A DNA stretch of 64,000 nucleotides from Eudorina sp. 2006-703-Eu-15. Its lineage: Eukaryota; Chlorophyta; Chlorophyceae; Chlamydomonadales; Volvocaceae. Position 1 is the first letter of the stretch; each line of letters opens with the position of its first letter. This document shows positions 1 to 12,317 of this stretch, one piece after another. The DNA is taken from the NCBI GenBank assembly GCA_003117195.1, contig BDSI01000003.1, forward strand, positions 496,001-560,000. The letters run 5' to 3'. The notes under the pieces were generated by a model, which searched no databases, was not told the origin of the DNA, and was given only the letters and a program-made list of their open reading frames with translations. The position numbers and the translations under genes are program-made.

Positions 1-112
1 TACCCGATACCGACTTATAAAATAGATAACGTCTTGGATTTGGATACCTGTTTTCTTGTATCGGATATCTCGTAGCGAGTAATGGTTATGCGGTTTCCTC
101 CTGCGACCGGTA

Positions 113-175
113 ATAGGATTCCTTCCGCCGAGTATAGGATTCCTCCCGCCAAGTATAGGATTCCTCGCTACGGGT
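113..175. repeat. Short tandem repeat, three 21-22 bp units
   Basis: Three consecutive units share the core TAGGATTCCT, with variable ends (TCCGCCGAGTA, CCCGCCAAGTA, CGCTACGGGTA). This is direct sequence observation; no function is evident. Confidence 0.6.
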
Positions 176-243
176 ATCCAAATCTTCAATGCCGTGGACA
201 TGGATACTTGCTAATAGGAATTTTAAACACAAAATTGACTATC

Positions 244-277
244 CGTTACACGGCGCCGTGACACGGCCCGTGTAACG
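244..277. repeat. Near-perfect 34-bp palindrome
   Basis: The outer arms CGTTACACGG and CCGTGTAACG are exact reverse complements. They flank an inner palindrome built on GCCGTG-A-CACGGC. The whole 34 bp could extrude as a cruciform or be bound by a dimeric protein. No gene lies within 2 kb to suggest a promoter role. Confidence 0.75.
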
Positions 278-2353
278 ATTACTTAAAATCCGACCCCCTG
301 GGTACCCTCCCTAGCCGGGCGGAACCACATGCACCATCTTATTGAAACCTCATCATGAGCCATTTATCGCTCTGAAACGCTCTGTGTGACAGAAGGAGCG
401 CCCTTTTAAAACCTTAATCCTTTTAGTTTGGGACGAGTAGCCATGACACCATACGACAATTGGCATGCGTTCGTCCCAGCTTGACTACGATTACGGCTGA
501 GGTTATCCTCAGCCAAGGAGCTGAAGAGCAACACCCGCATCTAGCAACAGTGTGCAATGCACTCCGGCAGTGTGCATGTGCCCCTACCACAGGGCGGCGA
601 GCCAATGGGCAATGGCTAATAAAAGACCCAGCAGAACTGGCCGCAACAAGCAAGTGAACGACATGAGCCACATCTTGAACAGGAGGGAATCATCAGGTGC
701 AGCTCGACCAAACTGCCGGCAGCGCCAAATCCACACACAGATTTCACACCAACGACCATGCAGCCAGCAAGACCCTAACAACACCCGTGCAGAGCGCAGG
801 GGGGCAGATCTGAAATCTGGCCCCGACGCGGCCTGGCAAGGGCCCTGCTCACTCCCGCGGACAGAAAGAATGTGCGCTGGAGGGCAGGATCCCAATACTT
901 ATTTTTAAATATCGGATACTATCGGTCGAATGCTCTTAAACACTAGCGGCAGTGGCCTCGAGCTGCCGCCGTTCGGTCGGCCATGCGCCGAGGCCCGTTA
1001 GCTACCGCCGGACCCAGCCCATACGCCGACGAGCGGTCAACCTTGCATACCCAATAATGCGGGGCGGTGCCGCAGCCATTCGTCACCATGATGCAAGCAC
1101 CCGGACTCGCCAAGACTCCGCGGGGAACAGAAACCGGCAGCAGCCCAAACGGACGACGAACGCTGAATGGGCGCGAGGGGCGCACTAAGACACATACGGT
1201 ACCCTACAGTGACACCGCGATAACGGCGCCTCACACGTCGAAGTCGACATCAAGCAGCTTCAAAACCCAGCGACCCAACGCGCCGGCCCGCTGCCCATGG
1301 GACAGCAAGCCGCTATCAGCTCCCCCTGAGACCGCCCGAGCGGTTGTAATGCTGTACGTAGATGCAGCTGCACCAGCAAAACTACCAAAGCAGCGTGAAA
1401 GCATCCGGCACCTAACATACCGACGCAACCCTCGCCCCGACCGGACGCGATTGGCACGGCCCTGAATAACGGCGCCCGTTGCAGCACCCTGCATGAATCC
1501 CGCGCAAGGTGTCACGGCACCCGGGAAAGGACCTGGGGACAAACTTCGCAGCCATCTCCTCTACGCCCGCTGCCTCTCCATGGCAATCTTGTACCGCAGC
1601 GGGGCAAGGCCTCTTCTGGCGGCCCTGTCGCAAATTTCCATGTACTTTTTGGGCCATTCCGCACCCAAGGCTTGCACGAACATGGACTTCTATGGCGATA
1701 CGCCCATCTGCTTGCCTTCACCCAGCACCTCAAGACTTAACGAGGGTCTATGCACCCTAGGATGGCGAACTCCCATCCAGCGCAAGAGACGGCTCCGTCC
1801 GCTCCTCTGTTCCCTCATCGCGGCCGTATCGCTGTCCGCGGGCTTGAATCCCAAGCTGCAAAATTGAGAAACACGCCCCGTATGTACGCGACTGGACGAG
1901 ACACACGAATTTCACGTGTCTTCGACCCATCGACCTAGACCTGCGGACAGTGCCCAACAAGAGGACTGCACGGCGCCACATCATCCGGACACCTACCGCC
2001 CTCGCCCATGTCACACGTGAACTTAAACTAATCGTGTTACCCTGCGTGTGGTAACAAACTCTTAACTCAACAGGTCTCTCTTTGCTGTGCGGCATGCGCT
2101 CCGCCCAGCGGCTACGAGACGATGCCACAATTGCTTGTAGCGTAACGCCGCCTCCATGCCCCGCGTCTCTGAACACCGCTCATGGGTCGCTAGGTGGCCC
2201 CCTCCTGCCATGACCATCCAGGGCATTCGTCCTCCGCCTGTAGTCCTCTGTAGAATTCGTTGCCGTGAGCCCTGTGGCTCCGACGAATAAAAACAGTTTC
2301 AGGGGCTCGCCTCACTGCTTCGTTGGCCTCGCCCCGCATATCACAACCCATCC

Positions 2354-2358
2354 TTACA
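2354..2358 (-). terminator. Polyadenylation signal of the kinase gene
   Basis: TGTAA on the minus strand, about 172 nt past the kinase stop codon. TGTAA is the usual poly(A) signal of volvocine algae, so the 3' UTR would be about 180-200 nt. Confidence 0.6.
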
Positions 2359-2529
2359 CGTCGCATCACACCACATTGCACCGATGCTTCCCAGGAACCC
2401 CAGCAACTCCCTGCGACTAATATTCTACATCGTAGCACCGCCGCCGCCGCCATCACCCAGGAGACCCTGTTCATCCGCCCACACAGCCGCAGCCACCTGC
2501 GCGCCTGCGTATCAGCGGCGGCGGCGGTC

Positions 2530-5500
2530 CTACGCGCACTCGGCGACCCCCAATGCGAAGCGCACCGACAAGCCGTGCCCATGCGCGTTGCCATGGCCGT
2601 GCCTGTGACCATGCGCCTCCGGGGTCGTCGATTCCAGGGACGTCGAGGGACCACCCAGCCCAGATGGCCCGGCATCAGCGCACGCGCCCGCCCCCCCCTC
2701 CGTACACGCCACCGTCGACACCCCCGCCACCACGCTCGCACCAATCGCAGCCGCCGCGCGCGCCTCCGCACTCGTGACGGTGCCCAGCGCCGTCTCAAAC
2801 GAAGACCCGTTGCGGACGAGCCCCTCCCTGCCGCATCTGGCGCTGCCCTCCCCAACACCCGACAGAGCGGAGCGCTGGACCACCTTCTCCCCCTCCACCA
2901 GCCCGCCGGACGGAGAGCACACACCCTCGTCAACCGTCGCCAGGCGTGAACCCCCGTGCGGCGGGCTCTGAGCTCCCCGGGTGGGCGTCGTCCGTTCCAA
3001 GGGACCGCCAGAGGTCAACGTGGAGGCCGCAGCGACAGCACCCGAGGTTGCCGCCGCCGCGCTGCTGTTTTCGCCCGAGGCACTGCGATGCGCGCGGCGG
3101 TGCTCCGACGGGATGTACGGCGCCTTCATGCGGCCCTCCCGCAGCGCCTGCCAGTCGAAGCCACCAAACCAGGGATGCCGCATCACCGACATGGCGCTCT
3201 GGGGCCGCGCGGTGGGCTTGGCGGCCAGCAATCGGTTGAGCAAGTCCTATGGAGAGAGGGAGGGACGCGTTGCGGAAGGGTTGAACCCGCGGTGACGACG
3301 CAAGTGACAGCGAGAGAACGAGGGGGCTCGCCTGTTTCAGTTGACATTCAGCGAACGAGAATTTGGCGGCGTGAAACAGGGAGTGGCATCGGGGTGGACT
3401 ATGCACTCACACTCTGCGCGCATGCCGACGCGCGATGGGCACGCCTTGCCGCCCTCCCCCTCCCGTGGGGCCACACACGCACCTGCAGATGATGGCTGAA
3501 GCGCGGGTGTGTGGGCGGCCTCCAGCCCTTCTTGAGGACCTCTTCGGGTCTGTCCGTCACCACCTGACCCGTGAGCACCTGGGGGGGACAGGGCGAGGGC
3601 GCCCAAGCGAAAACCAGCCCAGGACAACGAACCTGGTCAGACCCAGATCGCGCCGACCAAGTAGATTTCTTCCATACCATGGGCAGCGCTGATACGGGCT
3701 GCGATGGTTTGCAAGAACAAAGACGCGAGGAGGCTCCAGGGAGGGCTCTGAGAAGGCGCATCCAGGACCGAGACGTGCTGCCCCAGGGTTCTTGCCCTCG
3801 GCCCCTGACCTCCGACACGCATACCAAGGAACGACCCGCACCATCCGCAACCGGTGCCATGTGCCCATGGAGCAGTGCACGTCCTGCCCCTACACGTGCC
3901 GAAAGGTCCTTACCTGTCCGCACAGGCACACTGATCGGAGCAAAGCAACCATTGCTGGTATGCCCCGAGGTTCTCTCCCCGCGACCCACACGGGTCGACC
4001 GTACGCGCTTCGTACCTGGTACAGAGTCGCGCCCACGCTCCAAATGTCCGCTGGCACTCCGTATTGCATGCGGCTCTTGGACGTGCCGTACGCGTAGACC
4101 TCGGGGGCGATGTAGCCTGCCGTACCACAACAACCCACCGTGTGGCCGTTGGCGTCCAGCGCCACAGTGAAGCCCAGGTCGGCCAACTTGGCGGTGCCGT
4201 CACTCGTAAGGAGCAGGTTGGAGGGCTTGATCTGCGGGCGCGGGAGGGGACGAGAGGGGGGCCACATTCAGGATGGCGAGGAGGCAACAGGCAGGCGATA
4301 AGGTTTAAGAGGGCCATGCAAGAGTACGCGGATGCGAGCAAGTGAGGGGGCTGCAGCATACTGGCGCGATAACGATCAAGGAGACTTCAACCTAAGGTCT
4401 GTCAGGCAGAGCCACAGTCCCAGGCAGGGTGGCCGCCGGTCAGGCCGGTTATCTCTTGCCCCGGCTGCAGGTCCGAGTCCTGCGGACCCGCGCTCACATC
4501 TCTGTGCAGCAGTCCGTGTCCGTGCAGGAACTCCAGCGCCAGCAGCAGGCAGCCCATGTAGTAGCGGGCCGAAGCCTCCGACATGAGCAGCCGCTGCTTG
4601 TCCGCACCTCGGCGGTCCTTGAGCGACTAAGATCCGAGATCCGGGGAGGAGGAGGAAACCCACATCGGGAGGAGGGCAGGACTTTACGACGAGCTTGTGC
4701 ATGCACACGGCACAGCTCAACCAGGCCCAACATAAATCGCAAACGGGCAAACACACCGTTCGCTCGGCACCAGGACGTGCCCGACCCGCTCTTAAGCAGC
4801 GATGGCCACGTGAGTGCAAATATCGTCTATCTGGTACGACTGCCGTGCCCCGCCAACCTCGCATGCAAAACAACTCCCCTTCTGCATCGATCTTCTCAGA
4901 ACCCACTTCAGTCTCATCACCGAAAGCAACAGAGATTGCAGCTCGCTTCAACTTGTCTTGCAAATACGCGACCATCTATTCCCTCTTTTCCCTCCGGCAG
5001 GAGCCCCCGGAACGATTTTTGCCGGTGCCGCGCTCCCGGTACTGTACCCCATTACCGGCGTCCAACCCCGCCCTGCTCACCGCGAGCATGACTCCCAGGT
5101 CGCCGCCCTCCGCCCACTCCATCACGTAGCTGCAATGCTCGCTGCCGTCATCTACAAACCCAAACAGCCGCACGATGAAAGGGCACTGCTGGCAGCGGTG
5201 CAGCTGCATCAGTTCACGCTCCTGATTCCAACCCAGCGGCACCCGCTTAACCGCCACGATCAGCTGTGGGTCAGTCAGCGAGGAGCTGTGCTGCACGAGC
5301 CCGCCCTCCGATGCGTCGTCGCCGTCGCCACCCGCCATATCGCCCTCTGCAATGTCACCATCAACGCCATCGTCACCGGTATCCGGGCCAGTCGCGCCAT
5401 TGTCCTCGGGCGGAGGCTCCGGCGGCGGCAGCTCGGCATCCGCTGTGCCGCCACAGTCGTTCGCGCCGCAACGAGGTGACGACGGCTCCGCGACGCCATC

Positions 5501-6778
5501 AACAATCGCCCGGGGGGGTCCGTCATCGCTGCTGCTTATCTCCGTGCACGGCACCCCTTGGCGCGAAACCCCCTGGTCCGCCACCACCGAACCCACATGC
5601 CCCGGAGGCTGTTGCTTCGAAAGCGGCAGCAGACCCGACCGGGAGCTGTGACGCGTCGTGGGCGGCCCGGCCCCGGCACCACCACCACGGCCGCTGCCGC
5701 CGTGTCCCTTCATGGACTGCGCCCTCCCAGCGCTGATGGAACGACTGGCCCGTCCCGAGTGTGCAGGGGCGTCGGCGCCCGCAGCTCCGCCCCCCGGTAC
5801 CTTGATGCGGCACAAGTTCACGGAGCCATACGCGCCCTCTCCCAGCGCCACCAGTGGCTGAATGTCACTTTGCTCCAGGCGGTCAAAGCGCTCCTGGTCC
5901 TGGGGTTGTCGAAGGGCAGGGCAGGAACAGAAGAAGCAGGCGGCATTCCTGTTAGTGAAGGAGCGGACCGTCGAACAAAATAACCGTGCGCAGGGACAAT
6001 GCTAGGGTGCGACGGGTGTGGTATGCGCTGCTGTAATAGTCCTGGAGAGTCGGATCATGATTGCGCAGGCAGCTATACTCTGTATTGGGTTAGGGGAGAG
6101 GCAATACCTGCGGCGTTGCAGGTCGCCAGTGCTTCTGAGACCAGTCTTCGATGAGGAATTTGACCGCCTCGAGGTCAGTCAATGCGCTGCGAGTCCGCTC
6201 TGCAGGACCAAAGGGATTCGCAGAACTGGGTTCGGAGTATGGTTGGAGGGATACAACCAAGGACGTAAAATCCGCATATAATTGTGCGTTACGCTTCGAA
6301 AATAACCCTAGAAAATATAGGTCCAGGCGGAAGGTTAAGGAGGAGTCGTTGTCGCGTGCGGCAGACAAGCGACAGACTGATTCCTCATACGGTGGCTCTC
6401 TTTCAACAAATAGGAAATATTAACAGGAACGCCAAAACGTACAGTAAACTTCGCCTAGTTTATCAACGCCGAAGCGCAGCAGGACTACAAGCCCTTACCC
6501 ATAACTGGCTCCATGATTACTCCACGAGTTACACCTGTGCCGTCAGCACTTGTTGCAGATAAAGGAGGTGCATGATTTTTCTTGGGTGAATTAAGGGAGG
6601 ACCTGGACCTGGTAGAAAGCCTTTTCGCTTTGGTCCAAGAATAGCTGCCAAACTTGCTGCCGCCATGCTGCGTGTCGTTTGGCGTCGTGCTACCAGAGCC
6701 GCCAAGGTCATCATCGTCGCCCTCGCCGCGCACCATGCCCTTGAGTGAGTTGCCTGAAATGCATCGCCAGAACGCCAT
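2530..6778 (-). CDS. AGC-family Ser/Thr protein kinase, PKG/PKA-like
   Basis: Seven exons with matching phases: 6778-6535, 6199-6108, 5899-5081, 4617-4498, 4231-4016, 3578-3483 and 3246-2530, giving 767 residues. The glycine loop GEGAYGSV is near residues 132-139, the ATP lysine in VAVKR near 330, the catalytic loop HRDIKPSN near 423, DLG in place of DFG near 443, and GTAGYIAPEV follows. After subdomain XI comes HPWFGGFDWQAL...APYIP, the C-tail signature of PKA/PKG-like AGC kinases. About 175 acidic and Gly/Pro-rich residues are inserted between the glycine loop and the lysine, where kinases normally have about 14. No cyclic-nucleotide-binding domain is visible; the N-terminus (1-112) is Ser/Arg-rich. 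The C-terminus past ~570 is low-complexity and lacks a clear hydrophobic FxxF motif. The start ATG is preceded by a hairpin. The kinase assignment is secure; the exact subfamily is inferred. Confidence 0.87.
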
Positions 6779-6790
6779 TTGAGCTGACTA

Positions 6791-6812
6791 GGCCTCCCCA
6801 CCTGGGGAGGCC
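6791..6812 (-). promoter_or_regulatory. Perfect hairpin in the kinase 5' leader
   Basis: GGCCTCCCC and GGGGAGGCC form a 9-bp GC-rich stem with a 4-nt loop. It ends about 12 nt upstream of the kinase start codon. If transcribed, it would sit directly in the path of the scanning ribosome. The structure is seen in the sequence; an effect on translation is inferred. Confidence 0.5.
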
Positions 6813-8791
6813 AGTTCATTAGCTACGAGCTGCTTGCATAAAAGCCAAAGAAAAGTCTGTAGGGTCAAAACAAGAGTTGCACTGCAGCAAGGTTTCGAAA
6901 CCGTTCCAATTTACTGCGGAATCAGGGAGGGTTACAAGACTTTAAGGGGCAATGAGGTATTTACAATGCATAACGAAAATTAAGTCGGTCAAGGAAATGT
7001 CAGGTCGTGCCTTCATGTTCAGACTAACCTGAATGTACGGATTGTCGTATGGACCTCTTTAACTCATGAAGGGCGTTCTCGTCTGAAGGGCCTGCAGGGA
7101 AGGTTTGAAGATCCGCTCCATATTCATGGAAAGTCATTTGCATTTAAAAAGTCGCAGCGTTTGGACTACCGACGCAGCCCGCACTCGGTCCCTGTCCTGC
7201 AGCCTATGGCAAACGCTTAGATGAGCGTGATGTTTGCCCAAGAATAGTACTTCCGTAACTATCAGGGAAGACGATCGTAACGGAAGGCGCACGCAGCTGC
7301 GAAGGCACGAAGGTATATCCCGAGCCCGGTACCAAAATGATGTTGTTTGCTCAAAGACATATAAAACTGGCGGCCGTTGCATGCGCTTATGAGTCGGCCT
7401 CCCTGATGAATTTTTCAAGGGTACCGGTAAGCTGCCGGACACTTGGTTCGCAACTTCACTCCACATGAAGGGATCGGGGACGCGAAAACGTGCAATGGAA
7501 TGATTTTCTTCTCTCAGGTAAATTATAAGCGGGTTGTGATTTGGTTATGCAGCTAGTATATCACGGTCGCATGTCTCAACGGAACTCCTAGACATTGGCC
7601 AGTGTCATCAACAGCTCATGTGCAATCACATAGCGACGGCCGTTTCCACGAACCATCACTCAGCACCATCGGTTCTGCGTGTCCCAGTCGTCAGCAGAGC
7701 GCCCTGGCAGGCCCTTGCATAATGTACTTTCATAGCACAGGCAAGGTGTCATATTACACAAAGCACAAGCGCAATCCCACAGTCGCAGCCGTTGCACGAC
7801 AGCATATGGCCCGCGCAAGACACGGCGCGCGCCACCCCCTTCAATCCGCGCCCTGCTCGCGAGGCCCCCGGTTGTGCCAACTTGCCGAATCCCAGCATGG
7901 CAGCCAATGCATGTCAGTCCCACGCTCCAACCGCGCCCTCGCCCCCGCATCCACAGCTATGAGCGCGGGGAGTGCGTGCAGCCGGAACCCACCACCTACA
8001 GGCCGCAGGGCCCCCTCTCCTGAGCACGTTACTGGGAACGCAGCACAGGAATCATCCTCGCTTGTCCCTCTTGGTAAGAACATCTGCTCCCGAACCTCGC
8101 TGGAAATCGCCTCTGCCCCAACCCTCTTGTCCGCTGGCGCCCTTGCTCTTAATACACGATGCTGAGGAAAGTCCCATGGACTGACGAGCGGAACGACACC
8201 AAGGCCCCGGGAGGAAACAAATCACCCACCCACTCTCTCACCCCATAGCGTCACATTCCCCGGGTACTGGCGTAACTCACCCACCCACCCACCCGAGCAA
8301 CCAACCACCCAACCAACCGCCTCCGCCACGCAGATCCTCGCGTCGTGGCGACAGCCCAGTCGCCGTCCGTCCCTACTTACCAGCTGTCCCACCCCCCGGC
8401 ATGTCCCACCCGCCGGAATGGCACGATGCGACTGCCGGCAGGCCGCAGCCACGCAGGTTGACTTGCGGCGGCACGGCACGGCACGGCAGGGCGCCAACCG
8501 CTGCCCCCTAGCACCCTCGTCCGTCGAGATCACCACGTCGGCAACTTTACCTGTACCGGCTGTACAGGCCGTACAACCATCGCGTCGCAGCAGAGGAGCT
8601 CGCAGATCGCCTCGTCTCACACGACACCCGCCGCAGCCGCCACCATTGATGGCAGCAACCGCTGGCAACCGCTACGGCCGCGGCCCCGCCACTCGCGACA
8701 CCTAGATGGCCTCGCTCTCCAGCAATCCTTCGTCGGCAATCTTCCCCCGCGTGGCGCGGCCTCCCCCGGGGCCCCGGGATTCCTCAGGGCG

Positions 8792-8837
8792 CCTGACCCT
8801 GACCCTGACCCTGACCCTGACCCTGACCCTGACCCCA
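8792..8837. repeat. (CCCTGA)n microsatellite
   Basis: About seven copies of CCCTGA. The same hexamer reappears inside coding sequence near 17034-17070, where it encodes Gly-Gln repeats on the minus strand. Confidence 0.9.
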
Positions 8838-9958
8838 GCCCTTGACCCACCCCACCACCACCCTCCAGCGCCGCCAGCCAAGTAGGCCCACGTTGGGTCC
8901 ACAAGTGGGGAGCCCTCGCCCTCCCCTCCCCTTGCACACACGTGGACATTACAATCAGACATAACTACCCTGGCATGTCACGCCCTTTGTCGCACCCCCG
9001 AAGACCGCTCACGCAGCCCCTGGACCGGACTTGGGAGTCCTTGTCCACACCCACGCACCTTTCACGCACTCCCACACGGGTTACTTGCGAAACACACACA
9101 CAAACACACACACACGGCTTTCCAACACACACACGCACACGCACACGCACACCGCCCGAATTACACGAGTCGCCCGATCCCCCGACGCAGTCACACTGTG
9201 CGTTCCCCCAACCGCAATCCGCCGGCAAATCTTCGCCGCCCCACCGCCCACCTGCCCTCCTCGCGAGCCCACCCTGCGGCAACCAACAACCGACCTCCTC
9301 CCTCCTCGGGCCTCGCACCACTCAGTCCCCCACCTTGCAGCCGCCTCAATCCACCCCTTTGTCATAAGACAGCGAAACCGCAAAAGAGCACCCAACCGAT
9401 AATCGCCGATGTTGGGAGGATGGACGAAGAACCCCACCCCACCCCCCGCTCCACCACCGCCAAGCCCGTCGCCTCCCACCTCTCCTTACCTGGCCACGAC
9501 AAGTCCGCCCATACAGTGCATGTACGGGACGTCGGGTCACCGGGGTGGGCGTTGATAACCGCCTTACATGGGGTGGATGTTGGGTCGGAAGGCGTTCCCC
9601 CCCGTCTCCCTGGGCATTGTGTGTCCAGGGACTTATGTCGTTAACCCGCAGTCTCATGTCGTCGCCCGGGACCATATCGGGGCAGGCGTTTCATTCCGCC
9701 ACACAGCGGCACAACCGGGGAGAGCAGGGAAAGTCCTCCCTTTCCCTCATTCAGGAAAAGCCCGCACTGAATCCCCCCAACTTGCAAGCAACCGCCTACC
9801 AATATACACCAGCCCGCCCTCCCACGCATCTCCGCAAGCTAAAAATGCATGATGAGCCGCATTGACAGGCAAATCTACTGCATCCATCGTGCGAATACAC
9901 AAACACACACGCAGGTTCTCATTAAACACACACACGCGCGCGCGGGTCTCTTCTCTAT

Positions 9959-9961
<3 letters not shown>

Positions 9962-10038
<77 letters not shown>
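9962..10038. repeat. (CA)n microsatellite
   Basis: An almost uninterrupted run of about 38 CA dinucleotides. Shorter CA-rich tracts lie nearby at 9090-9160 and at 11732-11750. Confidence 0.97.
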
Positions 10039-10040
<2 letters not shown>

Positions 10041-11054
10041 GCGCACACATGCAAACACCGAGTGACAGACACACAAGTACGAGCGCGGCGCCGTGAGCAG
10101 TGCAGAGGCCTTCTTCGTCACGTCAGCACCCGCACACCCGCACAACTGCACAACTGCACAACTGCAAGCCATTCGGCGCGCTGCAGGCCTTCCGGCATGA
10201 CCGCCTCGCCGCCACCGCAAGTTCAAAGCCGCCATCGCTGCCGCAACTCCGAATGTCAAAATGCTCTCCCGCGGCTCATACTTGCAAGCCAAGCCCGCAG
10301 CCCGCAGCCCCGGCCCGACCCCCGCCCCTTGGGAGACCCAGCAGGCAACATCAGGCGGCGGTCAGGTGAACAGGGCGCCCCTGGAGCCCTGGCTGCCACC
10401 CTCGGTCCCACCCTGGAGCCTTGATCCCACCACCCCTGGAGCCCTGGGTTCCCACATCACAGCCTCTCTCCGCCCTGTCCCACCACCCCGCACCCGCCGC
10501 TGCAGCCCCTCCGCAGTCTTTCCGCCCCGGCCCCGGCCCTCGCACGGGTGCTGGGTACCCGCCCGCTTCCTTCCGCCGGCCACCACCCCAACAAAGTGGG
10601 GCTGGCCGGGCCCCCTTCGAGGCCACCCGTTCCACGTGTGTGTGCAGCACCGCCGCTGGGATGCCCGACGGATCCCGCAGCGGCGGCTCAGACTGACGGG
10701 CTGATGGGCGGCCCGGGGACCCCATGGAGTGCACGACCACTGCGCCCCCGCCATCTGTGTCCGTGACGCCGCCCACAGCAGCGCCCAGCCCCAGAGCCCG
10801 GAGCCGACCACTGCCGCCACAGGACCTGTATGCGCCCCCCTGCTCTTCCGGCGTTGGAGTCAGCCAGCTGCGGAGCGAGTCAGAGCCGCCACCCCGGAAC
10901 CGCAGGTCAGTACCCCACAGCAATGCCCAACCACCTCTCACCGGGTGGCACCTCTCACCGGGTGGCACCGCTCACCGGGTGGCCCATACCTGCACCGCGA
11001 TCCGCCCCGTACGGTGCTGCGGACGACAGCGGGATGGTGTGACCACTCAAAACG

Positions 11055-11296
<242 letters not shown>

Positions 11297-11563
11297 AGCA
11301 GCGCTCATCACTTAAACCTCACCGCCGTCCATGTCCATTTGACCCAACCGCGACGATCCCCCCCCCCCGCGCGTCCTCTCATTGTGTGGAGCCTTGCCTG
11401 CGACCGTTGATTGCGCCCTTTCAAGGAGGGCAGATGGCCGCTTTTCAACGGGTGCTCGCCCCGTGGCACCCTATTCCCCCTCCCCAACACCGCTTTGGCC
11501 ATTCACCCCATCCCCCACTCCCCTGCATACCCTCTCAACCCCTCTTGCCTTCTCATACCCCGG

Positions 11564-11568
11564 TTACA
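11564..11568 (-). terminator. Candidate polyadenylation signal of the cyclase-like gene
   Basis: A TGTAA motif on the minus strand about 750 nt beyond the stop codon at 12318. I noticed no closer TGTAA, so this is the best candidate. The resulting 3' UTR would be long but not unusual for these algae. Confidence 0.35.
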
Positions 11569-12317
11569 TCCGTCGCCAGCCCCACCATCTCCACCGTTCC
11601 CACCACCACCACCACCACCACCACCACCTCTTCCCCACTCCAGGGAGCCCCACCCTACCGACAGTCCATGACGTCAAGTGCCCTCGACCTTTGCGGTCCC
11701 TTTGCATCAGTCGGGAGCGAGGCCCACCCATACACACACACACACACACACCCCAACCCTCGGGGTGCATTTCTGAACACACCCCAACCTTCTCCACCAC
11801 CCAACCATACCACGCGCGCACCCACCCATCCACCCATCCACCATCCCTTGAAACCAGTCATACAACCAAGTCAATCAACAACAGCGCCGTGTGCCCTGGA
11901 GGACGGTGCAAGGTGGGGCATCCGAGAGAGCGCGAGCGCTGACTCCTCACCCTAGAGACAGCTCCTCGCTTCCAGGAACGATGGAAGCGCAGCCAGACGA
12001 AGGAGAATGGTGGGGGCGAGACCACCAGCACGGCCAAACGGCGAACACGGCGAACACGGCCAAAACACGACGACGAACTCGACGGACAGGACGAACACGG
12101 AGGGCACGACAGACGAGAAAAATGACGACAGGTGGGGACAAATAATCACTGAGGGCCGATGGCGACGTGACGTGGGTTTGGTCGCTGTCGGCGAAGCCCC
12201 CGGAGGCGGTTCGCCGGAGTGAAACCCGCAGGAGAGCCCACCAGGGAGGAAATAGCCAAAGCCAAAATACCCCATGAATGACAGTGACAGTACGGCAGTA
12301 CGGCAATGCCAGCAGCA

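Larger units (their letters stand above)
1..2353. other. Intergenic region, no supported gene
   Basis: I see no exon chain with consistent splice phases or a recognisable domain here. Open frames on both strands are short and overlapping. The stretch holds a 21-22 bp tandem repeat near 113-175 and a 34-bp palindrome at 244-277. A minus-strand ORF of about 40 codons near 1560-1682 has plausible composition but no start context or homology I can name. Confidence 0.5.

Noticed and set aside
8792..8837. CCCTGA array as a telomere-like repeat
   Set aside because: Volvocine telomeres are TTTTAGGG/CCCTAAAA; CCCTGA does not match and the array is internal.
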